From Paracoccus sp. N5 (lineage in GTDB: Bacteria; Pseudomonadota; Alphaproteobacteria; Rhodobacterales; Rhodobacteraceae), in assembly GCF_000371965.1 (NCBI RefSeq), contig NZ_AQUO01000001.1, positions 2,116,001 to 2,180,000 on the forward strand: a stretch of DNA of 64,000 nt. The letters are read 5' to 3'. Below the pieces are notes generated by a model. The model saw nothing but the letters and a program-made list of their open reading frames with translations. It did not search any database and was not told the origin of the DNA. This document shows positions 7,883-16,556 of this stretch, in pieces. Positions within the stretch are counted from its first letter, which is position 1, and every line of letters starts with the position of its first letter. The position numbers and the translations under genes were made by a program.

Positions 7883-10800
7883 ATGGCGACGATTCTGCTG
7901 TCGGCGGTCGGGGCATCGCTGGGGGCCGGCTTTGGCGGCACGGTTCTGGGGCTTTCGGGTGCCGTCATCGGCCGGGCCGTGGGCGCCACCTTGGGCCGGG
8001 TCATCGACCAGCGCCTGCTGGGCTCGGGCTCGAAGGCGGTCGAGACCGGGCGCGTGGACCGGATGCGGATCCAGACCGCGGGCGAGGGCACGCCGATCCC
8101 GCGGCTGTGGGGGCAGATGAGGGTGCCGGGCCATGCGATCTGGGCCGGGCCGCTGGTCGAGGTGCGGCGCAAGCAGGGCGGCGGCAAGGGCACGGGCCCC
8201 AGCGTGACCTCGATCAGCTATCGGCTGAGCTTCGCGCTGGCGATCTGCGAGGGGCCGATCCTGGGCATCGGCCGGGTCTGGGCCGATGGCGAGGAGGTTG
8301 CGGCCGATGATCTGAACATGCGCGTCTATCCGGGCGACGAGGCGCAATTGCCTGATCCGGTGATCGCTGCGCAGGAAGGCGACGCGGCGCCGGCCTATCG
8401 CGGCATCGCCTATGTCGTCTTCGAGGACCTGGCGCTGGAGAAATGGGGCAATCGCGTGCCGCAGCTGTCCTTCGAGGTGACGCGCGCTGCGAAGCAGGGC
8501 CGCGGGCTGTCGCGCGAGGTGCGGGCCGTGGCGATGATTCCGGGCACCGGCGAATATTCGCTGGCGACCCAGGCGGTCAGCTATGACAAGGGCCTGGGCG
8601 AGACCCAGGTCATCAACCACAACACCGCTCTGGCGCCGACGGATTTCCAGGCCTCGATGCGGGTGCTGGGGCGCGAGTTGCCGAATGTCGGCTCGGTCTC
8701 GCTGGTGGTGTCCTGGTTCGGCGACGACCTGCGGGTCGGCGACTGCACGGTCCGGCCCAAGGTCGAGGACCTGTCGCGCGACGGGCGCGAGATGGCCTGG
8801 CGCGCGGGCGGGGTCGGGCGCAGCGGTGCGGCCGAGGTCGCGCGGGTGAACGACCGGCCGATCTATGGCGGGACGCCGGCGGACGGCTCGGTCATCCAGG
8901 CGCTGCGGGCCATCGCCGAAAGCGGGCGCAAGGCCGTGTTCTATCCGTTCATCCTGATGGAGCAACTGGCGGGCAACGGCCGTCCCGATCCCTGGAGCGG
9001 TGCGGGAGATCAGCCGGTCATGCCCTGGCGCGGGCGCATCACCACCAGCATTGCGGCTGGGCGCGAGGGCAGTCCGGCCGGCACGGCGGCGGCTGCGGCC
9101 GAGGTCGCGCGCTTCTTCGGTGCGGCCGAAGCGGAGCATTTTTTGCGCGATGGCGAGATCATCCGCTACGACGGGCCGGAGGAGTGGTCCTATCGCCGCT
9201 TCATCCTGCATTACGCGCATCTTTGCGCGGCGGCGGGTGGCATCGACGCCTTCCTGATCGGCTCGGAAATGATCGGGCTGACGACGATCATGGGGGCGGG
9301 GAACAGCTTTCCGGCTGTGCAGCAGTTGCGGCGGCTGGCGGCGGATGTGCGGGGCATTCTGGGCGAGGCGGTCAAGATCGGCTATGCCGCCGACTGGTCG
9401 GAATACTTCGGCCATCATCCCGGCAATGGCGACGTGCATTTCCATCTGGATCCGCTGTGGGCCGATGAGAACATCGACTTCATCGGCATCGACAATTACA
9501 TGCCTCTGTCCGACTGGCGCGAGGGCGAGGACCATCTGGACGCCGGTTGGAAGCGGATCGACAACCCGGACTATCTGCGCGCTAATGTCGCGGGCGGCGA
9601 GGGCTACGACTGGTATTACGCCCGCGACGTCGACCGGACCATGCAGCTGCGCACGCCGATCGTCGATGGCGCGCATGGCGAGCATTGGGTCTGGCGCTAC
9701 AAGGACATTCGCAACTGGTGGCTGAGCGAGCATCGCAACCGCATCGGCGGCGTCAGGCAGGCGCAGGCGACGGCGTGGCAGCCGCGGTCAAAACCGATCT
9801 GGTTCACCGAGATGGGGTGCGCGGCGCTGGACAAGGGCACCAACCAGCCCAACAAGTTCCTGGATGCGATGAGCTCGGAATCGATGCTGCCCTGGTTCTC
9901 GGACGGGCGGCGCGACGATCCGATGCAGGCGGCCTATGTGCGCGCCATGACCGAGTTCTGGGGCGATCCGTCGAACAATCCGCCGCGGGCGGCCTTTGGC
10001 CGGAGCGGGGCGGGGCGGATGATCGACATGGCCCGCGCGCATGTCTGGTGCTGGGACGCGCGGCCCTATCCGGCATTCCCGGCGCGCACCGACCTGTGGT
10101 CTGACGGCCCGGCGTGGGAGCGGGGGCATTGGCTGAACGGTCGCGCGGGTGCCGTGCCTCTGGCCGATGTCGTGGCCGAAATCTGCCGCGAGGCGGGGGT
10201 GCGGGCATTCGACACCGAGGGCCTGCGCGGGCTGGTGCGCGGCTATGCCCTGACCGGGGCCGAGAGCGGGCGCGCGGCCTTGCAGCCCTTGATGCTGGCG
10301 CATGGTTTCGATGCGGTCGAGCGGGACGGCGTGCTGGTCTTTGCCATGCGCGGCGCGGGAGTCGATGCCGAGCTTGGCCCGGACGACATGGCGCTGGCCG
10401 AGGAGGTCGAGGCCGTCGAGGTCTCGCGCGCGGCGGAGGCCGAGATGGTCGGGCGCATCCGGCTGACCCATGTCGAGGCGGGGGCGGATTACGCCGCGCG
10501 CACGGCCGAAACGCTGATGCCGGGGGCCGAGTTCCTGGCGGTCTCGGACAGCGAGCTGGCGATGGCGCTGACGCGGGGCGAGGGGCAGGCCATGGCCGAG
10601 CGCTGGCTGTCGGAATCGGCGGTGGCGCGGGATGCGGTGCGTTTCGCGCTGCCGCCGTCGCTGGGCCATCTTGGCCCGGGCGACGTGGTGCGGCTGGCCG
10701 AGCCTCGGGTCGAGGCGCGGCGCTGGCGCATCGACCGGGTCGAGCGCGCCGGCGCGATCACCGTCGATGCCGTGCGGGTCGAGCCGGGGGTCTATCGCCC

Positions 10801-11773
10801 GGCCCGGGTGGTCGAGGGCGAGACGGTGGCGCGGGCCTTTGTGCCGCCGATTCCGGTCTGGCCGCTGTTTCTGGACCTGCCGCTGCTGCGTGGCGACGAG
10901 GCGCCGCATGCGCCGCATCTGGCGGTGACGGCGACGCCCTGGCCGGGCGCGGCGGCGGTCTGGGTCTCGACCCAGCAGGTGGGCGGCTATTGGTTGAACC
11001 TGACGGTGGCGGCGCCTTCGGTCATGGGCGTGACCCTGGGGCCGCTGTCGGCGGCCCGGCCGGGGGTCTGGGACCGCGGGCCGGCGCTGCGGGTCCGGGT
11101 CAAGGGCGGCAATCTGGAATCGGCGTCCGTCGAGGCGTTGATGTCGGGGGCCAATCTGATGGCCATCGGCGACGGCTCGGCCGAGGGTTGGGAGCTGCTG
11201 CAGTTCGCCGAGGCGCGCCTGGTCTCGGCCGGGGTGTGGGAGATCGCGACCCGGCTGCGCGGGCAGGCGGGCACGGATGCCTTCATGCCCGAGGTCTGGC
11301 CCGCCGGCAGCACGGTGGTGCTGCTGGACGGGACGGCGCAGCAGGTGGACCTGCCGCCCTCGGCGCGCAACCAACTGCGGCACTGGCGGATCGGGCCGGC
11401 GGCGCGCAGCCCGGACGACGCGAGCTATCGCCATATCGCCGCCGCCTTCCGCGGCGCGGGGCTGCGGCCGCTGTCGCCCTGTCATCTGGAGGTTTCCGGC
11501 CGGGTCGTGACCTGGATCCGGCGCACCCGGGTGCAGGGCGACGGCTGGGACGGGCCCGACGTGCCGCTGGGCGAGGCGCAGGAGCGTTACTCGGCCCGGC
11601 TGGTCCGGGACGGGCAGGTGCTGGCGCAGGCGGTGGTTTCGGAACCGCGCTGGGCGGTGCCGGAAAATGCCTGGTCGCAGGTCATGGCCGGGGGCGGTTT
11701 CGCCGTCGAGGTGGCGCAGCTTTCCGACACGTTCGGGGCTGGGCCGTTTGCTAGGAGGATGATCGATGCCTGA
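7883..11773 (+). CDS. GTA megatron / tail-tip host-recognition protein with TIM-barrel domain (g15-like)
   Basis: A 1296-residue protein at the tail tip, expected to contact the recipient surface. The N-terminus has glycine/alanine-rich hydrophobic segments (GASLGAGFGGTVLGLSGAVI), common in lambda gpJ-like proteins. Residues about 320-760 form the GTA TIM-barrel-like domain (GH-like), with FIGIDNYMPLSDWREGED, KPIWFTEMGCAALDKGTNQP and AHVWCWDARPYPAFPA. Residues about 800-970 resemble the phage tail_3 domain (VLVFAMRGAG, RLTHVEAGADYAARTAE), and the C-terminal third is beta-rich. Length and order match RcGTA g15; the frame is unbroken over 3.9 kb. The stop overlaps the next gene by eight bases. 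Confidence 0.94.
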   Translation: MATILLSAVGASLGAGFGGTVLGLSGAVIGRAVGATLGRVIDQRLLGSGSKAVETGRVDRMRIQTAGEGTPIPRLWGQMRVPGHAIWAGPLVEVRRKQGGGKGTGPSVTSISYRLSFALAICEGPILGIGRVWADGEEVAADDLNMRVYPGDEAQLPDPVIAAQEGDAAPAYRGIAYVVFEDLALEKWGNRVPQLSFEVTRAAKQGRGLSREVRAVAMIPGTGEYSLATQAVSYDKGLGETQVINHNTALAPTDFQASMRVLGRELPNVGSVSLVVSWFGDDLRVGDCTVRPKVEDLSRDGREMAWRAGGVGRSGAAEVARVNDRPIYGGTPADGSVIQALRAIAESGRKAVFYPFILMEQLAGNGRPDPWSGAGDQPVMPWRGRITTSIAAGREGSPAGTAAAAAEVARFFGAAEAEHFLRDGEIIRYDGPEEWSYRRFILHYAHLCAAAGGIDAFLIGSEMIGLTTIMGAGNSFPAVQQLRRLAADVRGILGEAVKIGYAADWSEYFGHHPGNGDVHFHLDPLWADENIDFIGIDNYMPLSDWREGEDHLDAGWKRIDNPDYLRANVAGGEGYDWYYARDVDRTMQLRTPIVDGAHGEHWVWRYKDIRNWWLSEHRNRIGGVRQAQATAWQPRSKPIWFTEMGCAALDKGTNQPNKFLDAMSSESMLPWFSDGRRDDPMQAAYVRAMTEFWGDPSNNPPRAAFGRSGAGRMIDMARAHVWCWDARPYPAFPARTDLWSDGPAWERGHWLNGRAGAVPLADVVAEICREAGVRAFDTEGLRGLVRGYALTGAESGRAALQPLMLAHGFDAVERDGVLVFAMRGAGVDAELGPDDMALAEEVEAVEVSRAAEAEMVGRIRLTHVEAGADYAARTAETLMPGAEFLAVSDSELAMALTRGEGQAMAERWLSESAVARDAVRFALPPSLGHLGPGDVVRLAEPRVEARRWRIDRVERAGAITVDAVRVEPGVYRPARVVEGETVARAFVPPIPVWPLFLDLPLLRGDEAPHAPHLAVTATPWPGAAAVWVSTQQVGGYWLNLTVAAPSVMGVTLGPLSAARPGVWDRGPALRVRVKGGNLESASVEALMSGANLMAIGDGSAEGWELLQFAEARLVSAGVWEIATRLRGQAGTDAFMPEVWPAGSTVVLLDGTAQQVDLPPSARNQLRHWRIGPAARSPDDASYRHIAAAFRGAGLRPLSPCHLEVSGRVVTWIRRTRVQGDGWDGPDVPLGEAQERYSARLVRDGQVLAQAVVSEPRWAVPENAWSQVMAGGGFAVEVAQLSDTFGAGPFARRMIDA

Positions 11774-12488
11774 GAACACGACCGCGAATTGCGGCCTGCC
11801 GCTGCTGCTGCCGGCCCAGGCGCAGAAGCATGTCACGGTGAATGACGCGCTGATGCGCCTGGACGGGCAGCTGGACCTGGTGCTGCAAAGCCTGACCCGG
11901 ATCACGCCGCCCGAAACGGTGGTGGACGGGCTGTGCTGGGGCGTGCCGCAGGGCGCCGTCAACGCCTGGGAGGGGCAGGGCGGCAAGGTCGCCATCGGCG
12001 CCAATGGCGGCTGGATCTTCGTCCAGCCCGCCTATGGCCGGCGCGCGGTGATCGCCGATCAGGGGGTGGCGGCGATCCATGACGGCGCCGTCTGGGTGCC
12101 GGGGGCGGTGACGCTGGGCCAGCATGGCTCGGGCATGATCGCCCGGCAGATGTCCGAGGACGTGACGCTGGGCGCCGGGGCCTGGTCCGAGAGCTCGATG
12201 ATGATCCCGGCGGGGGCGCTGGTCATAGGCGTCACCGGGCGGGTGCAGCAGGCCATCACCGGCAGCGCGACCTCGTGGACGCTGGGAACCGAGGGCACCG
12301 CCGACAGCCTGCGCCAGTTCGGGCAGAGCCTGGGCAAGACGCAGGGGTCCTGGGCGCGCGGGCTTTTGTCACCTCCGGTCGTGTTCTGGCAGCCGACCGC
12401 CTTGCGCCTGACCGCGACCGGCGGCCAGTTCGCCGGCGGCCGGGTGCGGCTGGTCCTGCATTGGTGGGAGTTGCGGTTGCCCGACTGA
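11766..12488 (+). CDS. DUF2793 protein, last gene of the GTA cluster
   Basis: A 240-residue DUF2793 protein. The family signature is at the N-terminus: LPLLLPAQAQKHVTVNDALM. Residues about 65-125 are beta-rich (VAIGANGGWIFVQPAYGRRA), and a tail region follows with RVRLVLHWWELRLPD at the C-terminus. A taggagga ribosome site lies inside the end of the upstream tail-tip gene, and the two genes overlap by eight bases, so it is co-transcribed with the GTA. A tail fibre or adhesin role fits the position after the tail-tip gene but is inferred; the family has no established function that I know of. Confidence 0.85.
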   Translation: MPENTTANCGLPLLLPAQAQKHVTVNDALMRLDGQLDLVLQSLTRITPPETVVDGLCWGVPQGAVNAWEGQGGKVAIGANGGWIFVQPAYGRRAVIADQGVAAIHDGAVWVPGAVTLGQHGSGMIARQMSEDVTLGAGAWSESSMMIPAGALVIGVTGRVQQAITGSATSWTLGTEGTADSLRQFGQSLGKTQGSWARGLLSPPVVFWQPTALRLTATGGQFAGGRVRLVLHWWELRLPD

Positions 12489-12500
12489 CGGCTTTCCGCG

Positions 12501-12541
12501 CCCGTCGGTTTCAGTTAAGAATGAAGGATGAAACTGACGGG
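12501..12541 (+). promoter_or_regulatory. Inverted repeat over the cysE start codon
   Basis: cccgtcggtttca (12501-12513) pairs with tgaaactgacggg (12529-12541) along all 13 positions in RNA, with one G-U pair. The 15-base loop holds aagaatgaagga, which includes a possible ribosome site, and the first ATG of cysE (12528-12530) begins at the loop-stem border. There is no T-run after it, so it is not a clear terminator for the GTA cluster. It could hide the start codon or be a DNA operator; neither is shown. Confidence 0.6.
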
Positions 12542-13391
12542 CGGGCCCCGAATGAACCTGCAAAAAGACATGATCGAGCCGCTTTCCGACATGCGCGACG
12601 CTCCGCGCGATTCGGTCTGGGGACGCATCCAGCGCGAGGCGCGCATCGCCGTGCGCGACGAGCCGCTGCTGGGCGCGCTGATCCATGCCGGGCTGCTGCA
12701 TCACGCGACCTTCGAGGCGGCGCTGGCCTATCGCTTTTCGCTGAAGCTGGCCTCGCGCGAGATGAGCGAGCAGATCCTGCGCGAGATCGCGGACGACGCC
12801 TTCGCGCGGTCGCCGGAACTGTCGGCCTCGGCGCAGGGCGACCTGCTGGCGGTCTATGAACGCGACCCGGCCACGCATCGGCTGATGCAGCCGATCCTGT
12901 TCTTCAAGGGCTATCAGGCGCTGCAAGCCTATCGCATCGGCCATTGGCTGTGGGAGCAGGGCCGGCGCGACATGGCCTATTTCGTGCAGATGCGCTGTTC
13001 CGAGGTCTTTGGCGTCGACATCCACCCGGCGGCCAGGATCGGCACCGGGGTGATGATCGACCACGCCCATTCCATCGTCATCGGCGAGACGGCGGTGGTC
13101 GGCAACGACGTGTCCATGCTGCATTCGGTGACGCTGGGCGGCACCGGCAAGGAAGACGGCGACCGCCATCCCAAGATCGGCAATGGCGTGATGATCGGCG
13201 CCGGCGCCAAGGTGCTGGGCAATATCCGTGTCGGGCACCATTCGCGCATCGCCGCCGGCTCGGTGGTGCTGAGCGAGGTGCCGCCCTGCAAGACCGTGGC
13301 CGGTGTGCCGGCGCGGATCGTGGGCGATGCGGGCTGTTCCGAGCCGTCCAGCAGCATGAACCAGCTGCTGGGCCACGAGGATTTGTTCTAG
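12528..13391 (+). CDS. cysE: Serine O-acetyltransferase
   Basis: Acetylates serine with acetyl-CoA, the first step of cysteine synthesis. It is 287 residues. The N-terminal helical SATase domain covers about 25-140 (SVWGRIQREARIAVRDEPLL), followed by the left-handed beta helix of hexapeptide repeats with HPAARIGTGVMIDHAHSIVI, the active-site loop SVTLGGTGKEDGDRHP and GAGAKVLGNIRVGHHSRIAA. The start is uncertain: ATG at 12528 lies in the inverted repeat described here, with other ATGs at 12552 and 12570. It lies directly behind the GTA cluster, 39 bases away, and converges with pyrD, overlapping it by four bases. Confidence 0.95.
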   Translation: MKLTGGPRMNLQKDMIEPLSDMRDAPRDSVWGRIQREARIAVRDEPLLGALIHAGLLHHATFEAALAYRFSLKLASREMSEQILREIADDAFARSPELSASAQGDLLAVYERDPATHRLMQPILFFKGYQALQAYRIGHWLWEQGRRDMAYFVQMRCSEVFGVDIHPAARIGTGVMIDHAHSIVIGETAVVGNDVSMLHSVTLGGTGKEDGDRHPKIGNGVMIGAGAKVLGNIRVGHHSRIAAGSVVLSEVPPCKTVAGVPARIVGDAGCSEPSSSMNQLLGHEDLF

Positions 13392-14446
13392 AGCCAGTCG
13401 GCGTTGCCGCTGCCGGTCAATTCGGCCAGCGTGAGGTTTTCGCGTGCGAGTCGGGCGTCGATGTCGCGCGCGATTTCTGCGGCCAGCGAAAACCCCTTGT
13501 AGATCAGCGCGGAATAGACCTGCAGCGCCGAGGCACCGGCACGGAGCTTTTGCCAGGCCTGCTCGGACGAGCCGATGCCGCCGACGCCGATCAGCGGCAC
13601 GCGGCCCTGCGTTTCGCGGTGGAGGCGGGCGAGCACGCGGGTCGCGCGGTCGAAGAGCGGCGCGCCGGAAAGGCCGCCGGCTTCGCCCGCGTGGGGCGAG
13701 GTCAGGCCATCGCGCGACAAGGTGGTGTTGGTCGCGATGATCGCATCGACCGGCGCGGCCAGCGCCACGGCGGCGATGTCGGCCAGCCCTGCGTCGTCGA
13801 GGTCCGGGGCGATCTTGATGAAGACAGGCGGGCGGTTCGGCAGACCATCGCGCGCGGCTAGCACGCCTTGCAGAAGCGCGGCCAGTGCCTGCGGGCCTTG
13901 CAGGTCGCGCAGTCTTTCGGTGTTCGGGGACGAGACGTTGACGGTCAGGAAATCGGCATGGGCGCCGGCGATGCGCACGACTTCGGCGAAATCGGCGCTG
14001 CGGTCGGCGCTGTCCTTGTTCGCGCCAATGTTCAACCCGACGGGGATGCCGGCGGGGCGCCGGGCCAGGCGTTGGGCGATGGCTTGCGCGCCTTCGTTGT
14101 TGAAGCCGAAGCGGTTGATGATGGCGCGGTCCTGGGTCAGGCGGAACAGGCGCGGCTTGGGGTTGCCGGGCTGCGGGCGCGGGGTGGCGGCGCCGATCTC
14201 GACGAAGCCGAAGCCGGCGCGCATCAGCGCGGGCAGGGCGCGGGCGTTCTTGTCGTAGCCGGCGGCCAAGCCGACCGGGTTCGGCAACTCGAGCCCGGCC
14301 AGCTGAAGCCGCAGGCGCGGCGAGGTGACGGGCGCGCCGGGCAGAGGCACCAGCCCGCGTTGCAGCACGACGATCGAGAGATCATGCGCGCGTTCGGGGT
14401 CGAGGCGATGCAGCGCGGCTAGACCCAGCCGCTCGATAGGGGTCAT
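13388..14446 (-). CDS. pyrD: Dihydroorotate dehydrogenase (quinone), class 2
   Basis: Oxidises dihydroorotate to orotate with quinone, fourth step of pyrimidine synthesis, at the inner membrane face. The 352-residue length and N-terminal helical extension (LAALHRLDPERAHDLS) mark the class 2 enzyme. FMN-site features are NPVGLAAGYDKNARALPALM, VNVSSPNTERLRDLQ (with the catalytic Ser region), IIATNTTLSRDGL, GVGGIGSSEQAWQKL and LQVYSALIYKG. The start overlaps the upstream DUF952 stop by four bases, so both are in one operon; the stop overlaps convergent cysE. Confidence 0.96.
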   Translation of the reverse strand: MTPIERLGLAALHRLDPERAHDLSIVVLQRGLVPLPGAPVTSPRLRLQLAGLELPNPVGLAAGYDKNARALPALMRAGFGFVEIGAATPRPQPGNPKPRLFRLTQDRAIINRFGFNNEGAQAIAQRLARRPAGIPVGLNIGANKDSADRSADFAEVVRIAGAHADFLTVNVSSPNTERLRDLQGPQALAALLQGVLAARDGLPNRPPVFIKIAPDLDDAGLADIAAVALAAPVDAIIATNTTLSRDGLTSPHAGEAGGLSGAPLFDRATRVLARLHRETQGRVPLIGVGGIGSSEQAWQKLRAGASALQVYSALIYKGFSLAAEIARDIDARLARENLTLAELTGSGNADWL

Positions 14447-14775
14447 GCCAGGTCTCCGATGTCGTGGCCGCCGGGGCCGAGCGGCAGGGGGCGGGACCAG
14501 AGCACGTCCTCGGCCCGCAAGTCGCGGTAGAGATGCGGAAAGAGGTCGCCGCCGCGCGACGGCTCCCAGCGCAGGGGCTCGAGCCTTTCGGTCTCGACGG
14601 CGAGCAAATGCAGGTCCTGTTCGCCGGCGAAATGCTTGGCGAGCGTGCCGGGCAGCTGTGCCGCGGTCGACAGGTGGATGTAGCCATCGGCCAGATCGAC
14701 CGGCGCGCCGGCGCTGCGGCCATCGCGCAGGAATGCCTGGTATTCGGAGTCGCGGAAAATCTTGTAGGCCAGCAT
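14443..14775 (-). CDS. DUF952 family protein
   Basis: A 110-residue cytoplasmic protein of the DUF952 family, of unknown biochemical role. It begins LAYKIFRDSEYQAFL after the Met, with the family motif DGYIHLSTAAQLPGTLAKHF and HLYRDLRAEDVLWSRPL near the end. The frame is open upstream (possible ATG at 14814, next to aaagg), but family members usually start at the YKI segment, so 14775 is chosen. Its ATGA overlap with pyrD indicates co-expression. Confidence 0.82.
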   Translation of the reverse strand: MLAYKIFRDSEYQAFLRDGRSAGAPVDLADGYIHLSTAAQLPGTLAKHFAGEQDLHLLAVETERLEPLRWEPSRGGDLFPHLYRDLRAEDVLWSRPLPLGPGGHDIGDLA

Positions 14776-14909
14776 GGCCGGTTCATGCGTCGCGGGTGCT
14801 GCGTCGTCAAGCATGAACCTTTGGCGACATACGGCTTCGTTGGTTGACGCCTGCCGGGGCTTCGACCAATCTTCCCCACGTCCAGACATTTCGCGACGAG
14901 AGGGTTAAG

Positions 14910-16508
14910 ATGAAACGTTGGCTCCTGGTGTCAGTGGCAGTGATGCTGTCCTCGGGTGCGGCGCAGGCGGATTTCACGCTGCACGTTCTGCATACCAACG
15001 ATTTTCACAGCCGGATCGAGCCGATCACCAAATACGACAACACCTGCGATGCCGAGGCCGAGGCCAAGAACGAATGTTTCGGCGGCGTCGCCCGGCTGGG
15101 TGCCAAGATCACCGAGCTGCGCGACCAGCTAAAAGCTGACGGGCAGAATGTCGTCGTGCTGGACGCCGGCGACCAGTATCAGGGCAGCCTGTTCTATACG
15201 ACCTACAAGGGCAAGGATACGGTCGAGTTCATGAACGCCATCGGCTATGACGCCATGGCGGTCGGCAACCACGAATTCGACGACGGGCCGGGCGGGCTGC
15301 AGATCCTGGCCGAAGGGGTGAAGTTCCCGGTCGTCTCGGGCAACCTGGACCTGTCGCAATCGCCCGAGCTGAAGGGCAAGGTCGGGGCCGCGCTGACGCT
15401 GGATGTCGGCGGCGAAAAGGTCGGCATCGTCTCGGCACTGGCGATGGACACGCCCGAGACCGCGGCGCCGGGCGACAAGGTCATCTTCAAGGACGACATG
15501 GACAGCCTGAAGGCCGAGGTGCAGGAGCTGACCGACGCCGGGGTGAACAAGATCATCGCGCTGACCCATTCCGGCTATAAGCGCGATCAGCAGTTCGCGG
15601 CCGAGGTCGCCGGCATCGACGCGCTGATCGGCGGGCACAGCCATACGCTGCTGGGTGACATGGAGGGCGCCGAAGGCCCTTATCCCACCATGGTCAAGGG
15701 CGAGGGCGGCGTCGAGGTGCCGGTCGCGACGGCCTATGCCTATGGCAAATACCTGGGCCATCTGGTGCTGACCTGGGACGACGCCGGCAAGCTGGTCAAG
15801 GTCGAGGGCGAGCCGATCCTGCTGGATGCCTCGGTCACACCGGATCCCAAGCTGGCGGCGCGGGTCAAGGAGATGGCAGCGCCTATCGAGGAGCTGAAGG
15901 CCAAGCGCGTGGCCGAGATCGCCGCGCCCATCGACGGCAGCCGCGAGACCTGTCGCGCCAGGGAATGCGAGATGGGCAATGTGGTGGCCGAGGCGATGCT
16001 GGCGCGGGTCAAGGACCAGGGCATCGCCATCGCGATCCAGAACGGCGGCGGGCTGCGGGCCTCGATCCAGGCTGGGCCGGTTGCCATGGGCGACGTGCTG
16101 TCGGTGCTGCCGTTCCAGAACACGCTTTCGACCTTCCAGCTGAAGGGCACGGACGTGATCGCGGCGCTGGAGAACGGCGCGAGCCAGATGGAAGAGGGTG
16201 CCGGTCGCTTCGCGCAGGTCGCGGGGCTGAAATACACCGTCGATCCTGCGGCTGAGGCCGGTCACCGGATCAGCGAGGTGCAGGTCCAAGATGGCACGAA
16301 CTGGGTGCCGATCGACCCGAACGCGACTTATGGCGTGGTGTCGCAGAACTACATGCGCGGCGGCGGGGACGGCTACAAGGTTTTTGCCGAGAAGGCGATC
16401 AACGCCTATGACTTCGGGCCCGATCTGGCGGATGTGCTGGCGGACTACCTGGCGCGGCAGGGGCCGGGCTTCACGCCGAAGCTGGACGGGCGCATCACCG
16501 TGAAATGA
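14910..16508 (+). CDS. Periplasmic 5'-nucleotidase/UshA-like metallophosphoesterase
   Basis: A 532-residue exported phosphohydrolase that should release nucleosides and phosphate from nucleotides in the periplasm. A signal peptide is clear (KRWLLVSVAVMLSSGAAQA). The dinuclear-metal domain shows HVLHTNDFHSRIEP, VVLDAGDQYQGS, VGNHEFDDG, ALTHSGYKRD and IGGHSHTLLG. The C-terminal nucleotide-binding domain shows IQNGGGLRASIQAG and NYMRGGGDGYKVF. Start 14910 has gagaggg upstream; an upstream in-frame extension would precede the signal peptide. Substrate specificity is not readable from the sequence. A terminator follows immediately. Confidence 0.93.
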   Translation: MKRWLLVSVAVMLSSGAAQADFTLHVLHTNDFHSRIEPITKYDNTCDAEAEAKNECFGGVARLGAKITELRDQLKADGQNVVVLDAGDQYQGSLFYTTYKGKDTVEFMNAIGYDAMAVGNHEFDDGPGGLQILAEGVKFPVVSGNLDLSQSPELKGKVGAALTLDVGGEKVGIVSALAMDTPETAAPGDKVIFKDDMDSLKAEVQELTDAGVNKIIALTHSGYKRDQQFAAEVAGIDALIGGHSHTLLGDMEGAEGPYPTMVKGEGGVEVPVATAYAYGKYLGHLVLTWDDAGKLVKVEGEPILLDASVTPDPKLAARVKEMAAPIEELKAKRVAEIAAPIDGSRETCRARECEMGNVVAEAMLARVKDQGIAIAIQNGGGLRASIQAGPVAMGDVLSVLPFQNTLSTFQLKGTDVIAALENGASQMEEGAGRFAQVAGLKYTVDPAAEAGHRISEVQVQDGTNWVPIDPNATYGVVSQNYMRGGGDGYKVFAEKAINAYDFGPDLADVLADYLARQGPGFTPKLDGRITVK

Positions 16509-16510
16509 GA

Positions 16511-16539
16511 AAGGGCCGGGCTTTTGCCCGGCCCTTTTT
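16511..16539 (+). terminator. Intrinsic terminator, probably bidirectional
   Basis: aagggccgggc (16511-16521), loop tttt, gcccggccctt (16526-16536) then ttt. It is an 11-pair stem directly after the nucleotidase gene and 18 bases from the stop of the convergent Hint-domain gene. It can serve both strands. Confidence 0.88.
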
Positions 16540-16556
16540 GCGTTCTGGCGCCCGGT

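Noticed and set aside
1..12488. Active temperate prophage
   Set aside because: No integrase, repressor, lysis or attachment site seen; the short tape measure and GTA-specific families favour a GTA. The missing left end keeps this open.
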